Source: Acidobacteriota bacterium
GTDB lineage: Bacteria > Acidobacteriota > Thermoanaerobaculia > Multivoradales > Multivoraceae
Direction of reading: 5' to 3'
Assembly: GCA_028877275.1 (NCBI GenBank)
Contig: JAPPFP010000022.1
Coordinates: 1-64,000, forward strand
DNA: 64,000 bases
Shown: positions 37,101 to 44,657 of the stretch, one piece after another
Numbering within the stretch: position 1 is the stretch's first letter
Layout: every line of letters begins with the position of its first letter
Made by a program: the position numbers and the translations under genes
Notes under the pieces: model-generated
Database searches by the model: none
What the model was told of the DNA's origin: nothing
What the model saw: the letters and a program-made list of their open reading frames with translations, nothing else

Positions 37101-37406
37101 CACCGACTCCTGGGAGAGTTCTGGGAGAACTTCGCGCATCGCCGCCCAGGCGAACTCCGCCGGCAGTTCGACCCGCAGGTGGGCGGCGACGCCGAGACGG
37201 GTGGCGAGTTGCAGCCGCAGCCACTGCCCGAGCAGCGCGTCCGGGACGACGATGCGCTCCGGCTCGAGTGGCTCGGCGGGATTCCGCCGCATCTCCCCGG
37301 CGAGCCACTCGGCCAGCGTCTCCAGGCGGTGCGAGGTGTGAACGCGACACGTGGCGTCAGGCTCGTCCATGAGCAGGGAGAGTTGCTCACCCGTCGCGTT
37401 CCGCAT
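34155..37406 (-). CDS. recC: Exodeoxyribonuclease V gamma subunit
   Basis: A 1083-residue protein, the inactive-helicase subunit that reads Chi in RecBCD. The opening HTSHRLETLAEWLAGEM, then ERIVVPDALLGQWLRLQLA, DVLILTPDLDTYAPLVEAVF and LVLTYTGRDLQEDKPIPPS are characteristic; no Walker A is present, as expected. It heads the minus-strand operon recC-recB-recD, with 4-nt overlaps at both junctions. TACAAT ends 6 nt before the ATG at 37406; a second ATG 12 codons on is also possible. Divergent from the B12-riboswitch receptor gene. Confidence 0.92.
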   Translation of the reverse strand: MRNATGEQLSLLMDEPDATCRVHTSHRLETLAEWLAGEMRRNPAEPLEPERIVVPDALLGQWLRLQLATRLGVAAHLRVELPAEFAWAAMREVLPELSQESVFGPSYLRWRIFDRLGNWTGDDEIARYLTDGDARKRFELADRLAVAYDRCRIYRPDSIRGWQQGAFDSWHARLWADLAAGEAQPRHWVDAIDHYRDALARRAPESPQGTPRHRVSFFHVALMSPTYVEMLKLAAGAMDVDLYLLSPSFKFWYDAPRRDDRGYYEEHDDLLGAWGRPARDLQTLLASGPETPTVLNRQAAEDAPLPATCLAALQRDILDAEAASEPPEREPQRRDDSIQIHVCHSATREVEVLHDRLLGIFDTHPDVQPADVLILTPDLDTYAPLVEAVFGATGPIPFSIGRHRLREGAALAAFLDLLELPGSRYAASDVLVPLLAVSVRARFGLADADLAAIRDAVARARIHWGIDEDHRTELGVPASASHNWRHGLSRLILGYAMDEGDVLIDDKTPCALDRRGFRRSAHDYELLGRFCRYCELAFVLDGWMETKHTASQWTERLRSEVLDAFFVRDKRAGAEGAREVDAVARLIDAFEEQCQRAEATEPIAFPVLRDVLNGLAAEAVRSAPRLADAVTVAGLASGQVLPAKVICAVGLNDGVFPSRPRLAALDFQADLFDGPARQPGDRDRRDEDRFAFLEALLGARRCLVLTYTGRDLQEDKPIPPSVVVSELVQRLAERFPAIKADDWIRLHPLQPFSRRYFQDNDIDPSNASALFSYSQPMAAAATTLSSRRERPDRFQGEVAESGRRDGTEELELEDFVRFAFSPSKEFVRNRLDLVFDTREDRIEDDEALDLNALEVWRLKTELADLGDLEDERTHDLAAARGLLPPANLGRVQHRESAAQVRSLLQAMQRFREHEEVPLQEVDIVVRGVRLVGGVARFHDAKNELLWWRIGRIRPKDRLAVWLRLLAAICHRNRSAAAYLFGGTTEVESEKLGGPSPDAARSMLRRWVETWRDGQRRPLPFFPSTSWKWIGTKGSSAAALKDWNGDFGEGGDACHRLIFGDDPLRDPFESLARDLLGPLKEARS

Positions 37407-37432
37407 CGCGTGATTGTAGGCCGCATCGCGTG
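37401..37432. repeat. 12-bp direct repeat around the recC start
   Basis: CCGCATCGCGTG occurs at 37401-37412 and 37421-37432, one helical-phase step of 20 nt apart. The first copy overlaps the recC start codon, and the -10-like TACAAT lies between the two, so the pair could be an operator or a chance duplication. Confidence 0.5.
37413..37418 (-). promoter_or_regulatory. Candidate -10 element of the recCBD operon
   Basis: TACAAT on the minus strand, ending 6 nt before the recC ATG. With the usual -10 to start distance, transcription would begin at or next to the start codon. Confidence 0.45.
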
Positions 37433-37512
37433 CCTGCTAGGGTGGCCCTTCGCAGCCCGATTCTTCAACGTGACGAGGATCACCGCAGCAAGAGTCTGAG
37501 CACACATCAAGC

Positions 37513-37660
37513 GCAGGCAGTTCAAGGGAAGGGAGTGAAACTCTCCCACCGCCCCGCGACTGTGATCCGGACGAAAGCCGGCGTTAGCCACTGTCCCGCC
37601 GACGGGATGGGAAGGGCCGGCCAGTAGGACGAAGGTAAGCCAGGAGACCTGGCTGTCTGC
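37513..37660 (+). promoter_or_regulatory. Cobalamin (B12) riboswitch aptamer
   Basis: P1 is closed by GCAGGCAG (37513-37520) with CTGTCTGC (37653-37660), with one G-U pair. Between them lie the family landmarks in order: AAGGGAAGGGAGTGAAA, CCCCGCGACTGTGA, GCCACTG, GGGAAGG and the B12 box GCCAGGAGACCTGGC (37639-37653). The aptamer binds adenosyl- or other cobalamins and lowers expression of the downstream gene, here a BtuB-like receptor. A possible -10, TAGGGT (37438-37443), lies 70 nt upstream. Confidence 0.93.
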
Positions 37661-37670
37661 CGAGGCACAC

Positions 37671-37731
37671 AACGCTCCGCCGGCCTCTGGGAAGGGCGGC
37701 GTTGAGCGGTAATCCCGAAGGGGGAGGAAGG
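37671..37731 (+). promoter_or_regulatory. Riboswitch expression platform and Shine-Dalgarno
   Basis: After P1 a hairpin forms from AACG/CGTT and CCGCC (37677-37681)/GGCGG (37695-37699). It has no U-run, so control is more likely translational. A strong Shine-Dalgarno GGGGAGGAAGG (37721-37731) follows, 5 nt before the ATG at 37737. Confidence 0.6.
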
Positions 37732-37736
37732 CCCGA

Positions 37737-39638
37737 ATGGAAGACAAGAGAAGTCTCGACGTAGGACGTCCCTGGGGCGGTGCAGGACGCCGCCTGCACC
37801 TGCTGTGGCTGCACGCCGCGGCGGCCATCGTGTTGGCGGTGCCGGCAGCGGTAGCCGGCCATGAGGACGGCGAAGCGGAAGCCGGGCCGCCGGCGGTCGC
37901 GGAGGAGATCGTCGTCAGCGCCAACCGCTACGAGGTACCCGCGTCGGAGGTCGGTAGCGCGGTTACGGTGATCGAGGCCGACGAGATCGAACGGCGCAAT
38001 CCGGTGGCCGTCCTGGACCTGCTCCGCACGGTTCCCGGCACGGAAGTGACCCACGCCGGAGGTCCGGGCAAGATCGCCACGGTCCGGGTGCGCGGCGGCT
38101 CCGGAGCGCAGGCCCTCGTCCTCGTCGACGGCGTGCGGGTCAACTCGGTCGCCGGCGGCACGGTCGACTTCGCGCAGCTGCTGGCGGCCAACATCGAGCG
38201 GATCGAGGTGCTCCGCGGTCCGCAGGCGACCTACGGTTCGGAGGCGATGACCGGGGTCGTCAGCATCACGACGGGCCGCGGCATGAAGGGATGGAGGCTG
38301 AGCGGCACCGGCGAGACCGGGACCCACGACCACCGCCGGTTCGAGTTGGGCCTCCTGGGCGCGACGGACCGCTGGGACGTCAGTGTCTCGGCGATCGACC
38401 TGAGCACAGACAGCGTGTCCCACCGCGCGATCGAGGGCGGTGCGATCGAAGACGACCCGTACGAGAACCAGACCTGGAGCAGCCGTCTGGGCGCCACCTT
38501 CGCGGGCGATGGCCGGATTGACGTGCGGGTCCGCTCCTACCGGGGGGATACAGCGGTCGACGGCTTCGGTCTCGAGGATCTGAACGCGATGGCCGCCCAG
38601 GATGAGGACACCGTTTCCCTGACCGTGGAGAAGGACCTGAGTTCGTTCTGGCGACAGACCGTGCGCGTCGGCCGGACCGACGCGACTCTGCTCGGGACCG
38701 ACCCGGACACGATCTGGAACAACTACGAGATCCGTTCCGGGATCCGGCAGATCGACCTGCAGTCCGACATCAGGCTGGGTACGGACAACGTGCTGAACCT
38801 GGGGCTCGGTACGGAGAACCGCCGCGGTGCGAGCGTCGGCACGTTCGACGAGGAGGCCGACCTGGACTCCTGGTTCGTGCAGGACCAGTGGTCCATCACG
38901 GACGACGTTCACGTGACCGCCGCGCTGCGCGGCGACGAGCACTCGACGTTCGGGTCCGAGACGAGTCATCGGGTGACCGTGTCGGGCGGCTGGAGCGACG
39001 GCCGCGGCCGCGTCCACGGCAGCTACGGCACGGCGTTCCGGGCGCCCAACTTCAACGAGCTGTACTTCCCGTTCTCGGGCGATCCGAACCTCTTGCCCGA
39101 GACCACGGAAGGCTTCGATATCGGTGTGCAGCAGCGGCTGGGCGCTTCGGGCGTGACGATCGATCTGACCTGGTTCGACATCGACTTCGATCAACTGATC
39201 GAGTTCGACCTGACGAGCTTCACGTTCGGCAACGTGGCCCGGGCGAGTTCGAGCGGCGCGGAGTTCACCCTGCGCTACCGGCCGGATGTCAGGGCGAGCC
39301 TCGAGTTCTCGCACACCTGGAACCGGACGGAAGACCAGGCCACGGGTAGTCCGCTTGCCAGGCGGCCGAAGAACCGCACGACGGCGGTCGCCCAGTTGCA
39401 GCCGACGGACCGCTTCACGGCTGCCGCCATGGCAGCCTTCGTGTCCGACCGGATCGACTCCGACGGTGCAACGATGGACGACTACACCAAGGTCGACCTC
39501 CACCTGAGCTACAGCCTGTCGTGGCTCAGACCGTTCGTACGGATCGAGAACCTCCTCGACGAGGACTACTTCGAGGTCCCCGGCTTCGTCACGCCGGGGC
39601 GCACGATCGTCGTCGGCTTGCGACTCCAGCGTCGCTAG
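37737..39638 (+). CDS. btuB: TonB-dependent cobalamin receptor (BtuB-like)
   Basis: A 633-residue outer-membrane receptor with signal peptide (about 18-40), TonB box EEIVVSA (56-62), plug (about 65-185, with TVRVRGGSGAQALVLVDGVR and IEVLRGPQATYGSEAM) and a 22-strand-size barrel ending in VVGLRLQRR. Its length and plug match BtuB (about 615). The B12 riboswitch directly upstream makes cobalamin or corrinoid import the clear reading. No btuF/CD transporter is in the window. The gene is followed by a REP-like element and hairpins. Confidence 0.9.
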   Translation: MEDKRSLDVGRPWGGAGRRLHLLWLHAAAAIVLAVPAAVAGHEDGEAEAGPPAVAEEIVVSANRYEVPASEVGSAVTVIEADEIERRNPVAVLDLLRTVPGTEVTHAGGPGKIATVRVRGGSGAQALVLVDGVRVNSVAGGTVDFAQLLAANIERIEVLRGPQATYGSEAMTGVVSITTGRGMKGWRLSGTGETGTHDHRRFELGLLGATDRWDVSVSAIDLSTDSVSHRAIEGGAIEDDPYENQTWSSRLGATFAGDGRIDVRVRSYRGDTAVDGFGLEDLNAMAAQDEDTVSLTVEKDLSSFWRQTVRVGRTDATLLGTDPDTIWNNYEIRSGIRQIDLQSDIRLGTDNVLNLGLGTENRRGASVGTFDEEADLDSWFVQDQWSITDDVHVTAALRGDEHSTFGSETSHRVTVSGGWSDGRGRVHGSYGTAFRAPNFNELYFPFSGDPNLLPETTEGFDIGVQQRLGASGVTIDLTWFDIDFDQLIEFDLTSFTFGNVARASSSGAEFTLRYRPDVRASLEFSHTWNRTEDQATGSPLARRPKNRTTAVAQLQPTDRFTAAAMAAFVSDRIDSDGATMDDYTKVDLHLSYSLSWLRPFVRIENLLDEDYFEVPGFVTPGRTIVVGLRLQRR

Positions 39639-39661
39639 CAACGGGACGCCGTCGGTTCACA

Positions 39662-39687
39662 CTGGGTGCGCCGGCGTCCTCGCCGGC
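39662..39687 (-). repeat. REP-like element, copy A
   Basis: On the minus strand this 26-bp unit is a 7-bp GC hairpin (GCCGGCG, loop AGGA, CGCCGGC) followed by the tag GCACCCAG. The same architecture recurs at 57922-57947 with 23 of 26 bases equal and a compensated stem change. It lies after the btuB stop and may serve as a terminator or REP/BIME-type repeat. Confidence 0.65.
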
Positions 39688-39691
39688 CGTT

Positions 39692-39746
39692 CGGGCGATG
39701 CTGCGGAGCGGCGTCGCCCGCGGGGAGCGCGCGAGGCGAGCCTCGC
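39692..39746. other. Paired GC hairpins in the btuB-methyltransferase gap
   Basis: Two further stems follow the REP-like unit: CGGGCGA (39692-39698) with TCGCCCG (39714-39720), and GCGAGGC (39731-39737) with GCCTCGC (39740-39746). Neither is followed by a T-run. Together with the REP-like copy they fill most of the 144-nt gap. Confidence 0.45.
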
Positions 39747-39767
39747 TCCTTGAGTCTCCGAACGGGC

Positions 39768-39773
39768 TATCGT
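39768..39773 (+). promoter_or_regulatory. Candidate -10 element of the methyltransferase gene
   Basis: TATCGT, ending 9 nt before the ATG at 39783. It favours this start over longer readings through the repeat region. Confidence 0.35.
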
Positions 39774-39782
39774 CGGCCCCTG

Positions 39783-40724
39783 ATGGTCCAGATCCTGAGA
39801 ACGATCTACCGCCGCTTCCACGCGGGCCTGTTCGCTGCCTTGCGCAAACTGGGGTGGAACGTGGCGCGCACGGCCGACTTCTACTCGCCGCTGCCGGTGT
39901 TGTCAGAAGTGGCGGAGTCCCGGGAGTCATGGGACCGGCCAAGCGAGTTGGTGGGAGTCGACTACGACCTGGACGCGATGAAGTCTCTGCTCTCGGCGTT
40001 GATCGACGTACATGGCGGCGAGTTCGACGCGTTGCCGCCGCACGGCGAGATCAAAGCCCTGGGCTACGGCCCGGGATTCCCGGTGATCGACGCTCTGACG
40101 ACGTACCTCATGGTGCGGGACCTGCGGCCGTCGAGGTACATCGAGATCGGCTCCGGCCTGTCGACCTACTACGCGTGGCTGGCCGCGGCGGCGAACGGGC
40201 GTGACGGCCGTGCCTGCGAGATGACCTGCGTGGACCCGTTCCCGACCGGGCGGATGAACGAGCTGGAGGAGCCGGTCGTGAACGCCGTCGTCTCAAAGGT
40301 CGAGGCCACGGACCTTGGGCTTTTCGACACTCTCGACGCGGGCGACGTGCTGTTCATCGACTCGACCCACGTGCTGAAGCTCGGCGGGGACGTGGCGTTC
40401 CTGTTCCTGGAAGTGCTGCCGCGGCTGCGGCCCGGTGTCGTGGTCCACGTTCACGACATCCACTTCCCCTACAACACGCCCTACCCGGCCGAGCAGTACG
40501 TCTTCCGGGCCAAGTGGCCGCTCTACCGCACGGAAGCGATGGTCCTGCAGGCATTCCTGAGCTTCAACCCGGAGTTCGAGCTGCTGCTCTCGGCGCCGAT
40601 GATCCGTCACTTCGACGAGCCGTTCCTGGAACGGACGATTCCCGGCTACCGCCCGGTCGAGTTGGAGGACTACGACACCCACTTCGGCTCGATCTGGTTG
40701 CGCCGGCGGTTGCCTGCCGGCTGA
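39783..40724 (+). CDS. Class I SAM-dependent methyltransferase-like protein
   Basis: A 313-residue protein with a Rossmann SAM-binding core: motif I in SRYIEIGSGLSTYYAWLAA, an acidic ribose contact in MTCVDPFP, VLFIDSTHVLKLGGDV and VVVHVHDIHFPYNTPYPAEQY. The latter two resemble Methyltransf_24-type enzymes of glycan and natural-product loci. It is convergent with a glycosyltransferase operon (6 nt), so it probably modifies surface sugars. Acceptor unknown. Confidence 0.75.
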   Translation: MVQILRTIYRRFHAGLFAALRKLGWNVARTADFYSPLPVLSEVAESRESWDRPSELVGVDYDLDAMKSLLSALIDVHGGEFDALPPHGEIKALGYGPGFPVIDALTTYLMVRDLRPSRYIEIGSGLSTYYAWLAAAANGRDGRACEMTCVDPFPTGRMNELEEPVVNAVVSKVEATDLGLFDTLDAGDVLFIDSTHVLKLGGDVAFLFLEVLPRLRPGVVVHVHDIHFPYNTPYPAEQYVFRAKWPLYRTEAMVLQAFLSFNPEFELLLSAPMIRHFDEPFLERTIPGYRPVELEDYDTHFGSIWLRRRLPAG

Positions 40725-40730
40725 GCTGCA

Positions 40731-42284
40731 CTACCCGGTCGGCAGCGGCTCGATGACGAGGCCGGCGAGCGCCGGGCGAAGGCGTTCCAGGCGCTCGTTG
40801 TCGATGTAGACGATGAGCCGGTACGGCGCGCAGGGCGGCTGCTGGTTGACGAACCAGGCGGAGTAGTCGCGGGCGAAGCGGCCGTCGGTGGCGCGGTCGA
40901 TCTTCTCCGGAGTCACCACCGAGCCTTCGTGGAGCACGAGGGCCGCGGGGCGGACCTGATGGAGGTGGTCGTAGTCCGTCTTGCCCCAGTTCAGGTGGTA
41001 CTCGCCGTGGTGTGCGTGATGGACAGAGGTCAGGCCAAGGGGGTCGTGGATCGTCGTTTCGTCGAGGATCCAGCCGAAGAGCCCGACCGCCTCCGCGGCG
41101 GCGATGTCGTCGGGCGCCAGATGGGGCTTCAGGCGGGTCGCCATGAACTGGTAGCAGCTCGTGATCGGGTGGAACGTGAAGCGCGGGCCGGGCGTGGGCT
41201 GCCAGTGACTGCGACTGAGCATGAAGACGGCGCTCACGGTCAGCACGGCGAGCACCCAGGCTGAGCGCCGTCTGGCGGAGCCCGGCGTGTCCCAGTCCTC
41301 GAACGCACTCGACAGGCAGAGGGCGAGGGGCGCGGCAAGCACCGGCGCGAACACCGTCAGCAGCCGGTAGTGAGGCATCCAGTCGCCGCCGTTCACGAAC
41401 ACGGCCGGCAGCTCCGACACCACCACGAGCAGGCAGAACCACAGGGCCCGGTTCGTAGGCTTCCGGACTAATGCGATTGCGGCGCCGAGGATCAGGGGCG
41501 CGTGCGCGATCTCGAAGCGGACGGTGTAGGAGAGGCCCGACACCAGATTCGCCAGCAGCGTCTCCGTTCCGGCCGAGACCGCGGACTTGGCGGCGACCGA
41601 GTTGGGCAGGAGGGCGCCGTAGTAGCCGAGCCGCCAGATCGTGACGGCCCCGACGACCGCGAGAGCGGTCGCCGAGATCGTGAGTGCCCGGCTACGCGCG
41701 GCCGTTCTGTCGCCGGATCCGGACGTTCCCAGCAACTGATAGCCGGCAACGATCGGCAGGAGGACCAGGCTCTCAGGCCGGGTCATGAAGAGCAGCCCCA
41801 GGAGGGCGCCGATCAGCCTCGTGTCGGCTTCTTCGACGGTCTTGCGTGTCACGAGGACGGCAAGGAACGCGAACAGACCGCCCTCCAGGCCGTTGGCGGC
41901 GACCAGCCAGAAACGGCCATGGACCGCAACCAGGGCTACCGCAGCCAGGCAGGCTGCCGGTGAGGCGCCGAGGCCGCGACCCAGCATGTATGCCTCGCGC
42001 AATGCCAGCAGGGCGAACGACACGCCGAGAACGAAGGCCGCCGGCTCGACCGGCAGACGCAGCGTTTCGACGAACGCCAGCAGCAGGGTCCACGACAGGC
42101 TGGTCACCCCCTCAACGCGCTCGCCGAGATTGAACACCAGGCCGTTGCCGTCGGCAAGGTGGCGGGCGTAGCGGAACGTGATGAACGCGTCGTCGATCGT
42201 GCGGATCGGCAGGAACAGCAGCGTCAGCAACGGCAGGGACGCCACAGACGCTCCGAGGAGCCGCAAGGCGCGGCGATCGGTCAC
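40731..42284 (-). CDS. Polytopic GT-C-type glycosyltransferase
   Basis: A 517-residue membrane protein starting with GTG at 42284, overlapping the flippase stop by 4 nt. The opening [21 protein letters not shown] and [14 protein letters not shown] has the Asp-Asp catalytic loop of GT-C polyprenyl-phosphate sugar transferases, in the style of the AftB-like arabinosyltransferases. About ten hydrophobic segments follow to residue 385, then a soluble C-terminal domain. It should add a sugar from a lipid carrier at the outer face of the inner membrane. A much longer in-frame opening extends upstream within the flippase but has no coding signal. Confidence 0.8.
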   Translation of the reverse strand: MTDRRALRLLGASVASLPLLTLLFLPIRTIDDAFITFRYARHLADGNGLVFNLGERVEGVTSLSWTLLLAFVETLRLPVEPAAFVLGVSFALLALREAYMLGRGLGASPAACLAAVALVAVHGRFWLVAANGLEGGLFAFLAVLVTRKTVEEADTRLIGALLGLLFMTRPESLVLLPIVAGYQLLGTSGSGDRTAARSRALTISATALAVVGAVTIWRLGYYGALLPNSVAAKSAVSAGTETLLANLVSGLSYTVRFEIAHAPLILGAAIALVRKPTNRALWFCLLVVVSELPAVFVNGGDWMPHYRLLTVFAPVLAAPLALCLSSAFEDWDTPGSARRRSAWVLAVLTVSAVFMLSRSHWQPTPGPRFTFHPITSCYQFMATRLKPHLAPDDIAAAEAVGLFGWILDETTIHDPLGLTSVHHAHHGEYHLNWGKTDYDHLHQVRPAALVLHEGSVVTPEKIDRATDGRFARDYSAWFVNQQPPCAPYRLIVYIDNERLERLRPALAGLVIEPLPTG

Positions 42285-43747
42285 GAGGTCGTCCCGATGT
42301 CCGCGTTGCCCGTATCCGGCGCCGCCCCGGCCCGGCGGAAGAACCGCCGGTAGTCGGGCAGGAAACGAAACGCCAGCACGCCGCCGGCGAGGGCGACCGC
42401 GGCCAGGCTTCCGGCCACTCGTTCCCAGGTGCCCTCCGCCAGCAGCGCCGCGGCCGCGAGGAAGAAGGGCAACGGCAACAGATAGACCTGCAGCAGGTCG
42501 CCGACGAGTCGGCGCCGCCTTCCTGCAAAGAGACGGAGGATCATGACGAGCATCAAGAGGCTGCCGAGGCGCAGGTAGTTCGCCCAGGCCATGCCCTCCG
42601 GGCCCCACCAGTACGTGAAGAGAAAGCCGAAGGCGACCAGTGCGGTCATGTTCAGCGCTACCGTGCCGAGCCACAGGCGGTCCCGGTTCTGGACCTTGAG
42701 CGCTTCGCCCCCGGTGGTGGTGAACACGTCCACCAGGGGCACGAGGCAGAGGATGCACAGGAGCGGCTCGGCGGCTTCCCAGTTCGGACCCAGCAGGATC
42801 GCCACTGTCTTCTCGACGTTGAAGAACAGGAAGTAGGCCGAAAGGACGATGCCGGAAAGGAACACGAGTGTGCCCAGGCGGAGGGTCTCTGCGAACTGCC
42901 CCGCGTCGTCCCGGAACTCGACCAGGGCCGGCAGCAGGGGCCGCGGAGTCAGGGTCAACGGCACGAGGAAGGCGATCATGTAGGCGCGGACGTAGTAGCC
43001 CACGTCCGTGGTCGTGGAGAACACCTCGACGATGAAGGCGTCGATGTAGGTGAAGACCTGGAAGGCTGCCCAGACCATGAACAGCGTGCGGCTCGCCCGT
43101 AAGAGACCGCGCAGGCGCTGCCAGTCGACGACCAGCGGCACTTGGCCCCGAGCTCGCCACAACAGCAGAAGGGCGAAGACGGCGGAGGCGAGGAGTTCGC
43201 CGCCGACGAAGGCCCAGACTTCGCCGCCGGCCAGCGCGAAGGCGATCGCGAGCAGGCCGAACAGGAGGCCGCGCAGGATTTCGAAGCCGGCGATTTCGCG
43301 GATGCGGAGCCTCCGCTCGAAGAAGGTCCGGTAGACCATGATCACGGCGTCGATGACGATCCAGACCGCGAGTGCACGCAGCACTTCCGGCAGGTCGGGA
43401 TTGAGCGCGGCGAAGAAGTCGGCGGTGACGACGAGGGCAACCGACAGCGCGGCGCCGGCACCGCAGCTCCAGGCCAGGATCGTGCCGTAGGACTCGCGCG
43501 GATCCCGCATCAGGTGGTGAGTCAACCCGAGGTCGCGCACCGCGGACAGGAGCACGACGACGCGGAGCGCCAGCTCGAACAGCCCGTGGCCCTCCGGCAG
43601 GATGAGCCGTGCGAGAACGATTCTCGTGCCGAAAGCGATCAGGAGCCGCACCAGCAGGGAGGCGTAGGCACTGACCGTCGAATGCAGCAGCCGCTGCTTG
43701 GCTCCGACTACCGGAGCGGCCGGATCCTGGTGTGGGCTGTGTTCCAC
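42281..43747 (-). CDS. Wzx-like polysaccharide flippase/oligosaccharide transporter
   Basis: A 488-residue protein with about 12 hydrophobic segments, e.g. [22 protein letters not shown] and [20 protein letters not shown], typical of the MATE/MOP flippase fold that moves undecaprenyl-linked glycans across the inner membrane. GTG at 43747 (VEHSPHQDP) lies 4 nt after the GT2 stop. The stop overlaps the GT-C gene by 4 nt. Substrate glycan unknown. Confidence 0.85.
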   Translation of the reverse strand: MEHSPHQDPAAPVVGAKQRLLHSTVSAYASLLVRLLIAFGTRIVLARLILPEGHGLFELALRVVVLLSAVRDLGLTHHLMRDPRESYGTILAWSCGAGAALSVALVVTADFFAALNPDLPEVLRALAVWIVIDAVIMVYRTFFERRLRIREIAGFEILRGLLFGLLAIAFALAGGEVWAFVGGELLASAVFALLLLWRARGQVPLVVDWQRLRGLLRASRTLFMVWAAFQVFTYIDAFIVEVFSTTTDVGYYVRAYMIAFLVPLTLTPRPLLPALVEFRDDAGQFAETLRLGTLVFLSGIVLSAYFLFFNVEKTVAILLGPNWEAAEPLLCILCLVPLVDVFTTTGGEALKVQNRDRLWLGTVALNMTALVAFGFLFTYWWGPEGMAWANYLRLGSLLMLVMILRLFAGRRRRLVGDLLQVYLLPLPFFLAAAALLAEGTWERVAGSLAAVALAGGVLAFRFLPDYRRFFRRAGAAPDTGNADIGTTS

Positions 43748-43751
43748 GACG

Positions 43752-44657
43752 CTAGAACGCGATCGTACGGTAGCGCAGGCATCCCCGGAGCCTGCCCAGT
43801 CGCCAGCCGGCGAGCCAGATCCACCGGCCGCGCTTCGACTTCGACAGGATTTGGGGACTCCGCAACAGCAACGAGCCGAGTCGCAGCAGCCCCGGCAGCG
43901 CCGGCAGCCTCGGCATGCCGCGAGAGAGGTACTGCGTGTAGATGTACACGTTGTACTGCCCGTAGCGTGCCGCCTGACGGAAGGCGTCCGCGAGGGTGGC
44001 CGGAAACCGCACGTGGACGACCGCCTCGGGAGCGAAGACGAGCCGGTGGCCGGCGAGCTGCAGGCGCCAGCAGAGATCGGTGTCCTCCAGCGCGACGTAC
44101 TCCTCGTCGAAACCGCCGAGTCCCTCGAAGACGTGGCGCCGGACACCGAGGCCGCAGCCGCCCGCGTGGTCGAGGAAGGGCGGGTTCGTGTAGCTGCACA
44201 GGCCGTGCTGCTGCGCCGGGTCGCCGTGCAGCAGTCGCGCCTGTTCGCCGTTCAGACGCTCGATCTCGTGGCGGCTGGCCGCCGCCTCATGGCGCTCCAG
44301 CTCGGGCACGAGGCCGTCGATCCAGCCCTCGGCGACCTCGTCGTCCGCGTCGCAGAACAGAAGCACGTCGCCGGTGGCCGCCGCCGCGGCGACGTTCCTG
44401 GCGTGCGCCGGCCCCTTGCGATCGGTGGCGTGCAGGACGCGCAGGCCGGGTAGCCGGTCGCGGTAGGACGCGGCCAGGTCCGCGGAGCCGTCGGTCGACC
44501 CGTTGTCCGCGACCAGCACCTCGATCTCGCCCCGCCAGGTCTGCCGGCGGAGCGCTTCGAGCTGCGCGTCCAGGGTCTCGGCGGCGTTCAGGCAGGGGAT
44601 GATGACGCTGACGCGCTCGATCGTGAACGGCCGAGGCCCTGCCTCGTCCTCCGTCAC
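43752..44657 (-). CDS. Glycosyltransferase family 2
   Basis: A 301-residue GT-A enzyme: SVIIPCLNAAETLDAQLEAL, EVLVADNGSTDGSAD and the metal-binding DADDE motif in LLFCDADDEVAEGW. The acceptor-domain motif EEYVALEDTDLCWRLQLAG fits GT2 (ED-x-D-LC). GTG at 44657 overlaps the sulfatase-fold gene stop by 4 nt. It probably extends a lipid-linked surface glycan. Nucleotide sugar not predictable. Confidence 0.85.
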   Translation of the reverse strand: MTEDEAGPRPFTIERVSVIIPCLNAAETLDAQLEALRRQTWRGEIEVLVADNGSTDGSADLAASYRDRLPGLRVLHATDRKGPAHARNVAAAAATGDVLLFCDADDEVAEGWIDGLVPELERHEAAASRHEIERLNGEQARLLHGDPAQQHGLCSYTNPPFLDHAGGCGLGVRRHVFEGLGGFDEEYVALEDTDLCWRLQLAGHRLVFAPEAVVHVRFPATLADAFRQAARYGQYNVYIYTQYLSRGMPRLPALPGLLRLGSLLLRSPQILSKSKRGRWIWLAGWRLGRLRGCLRYRTIAF

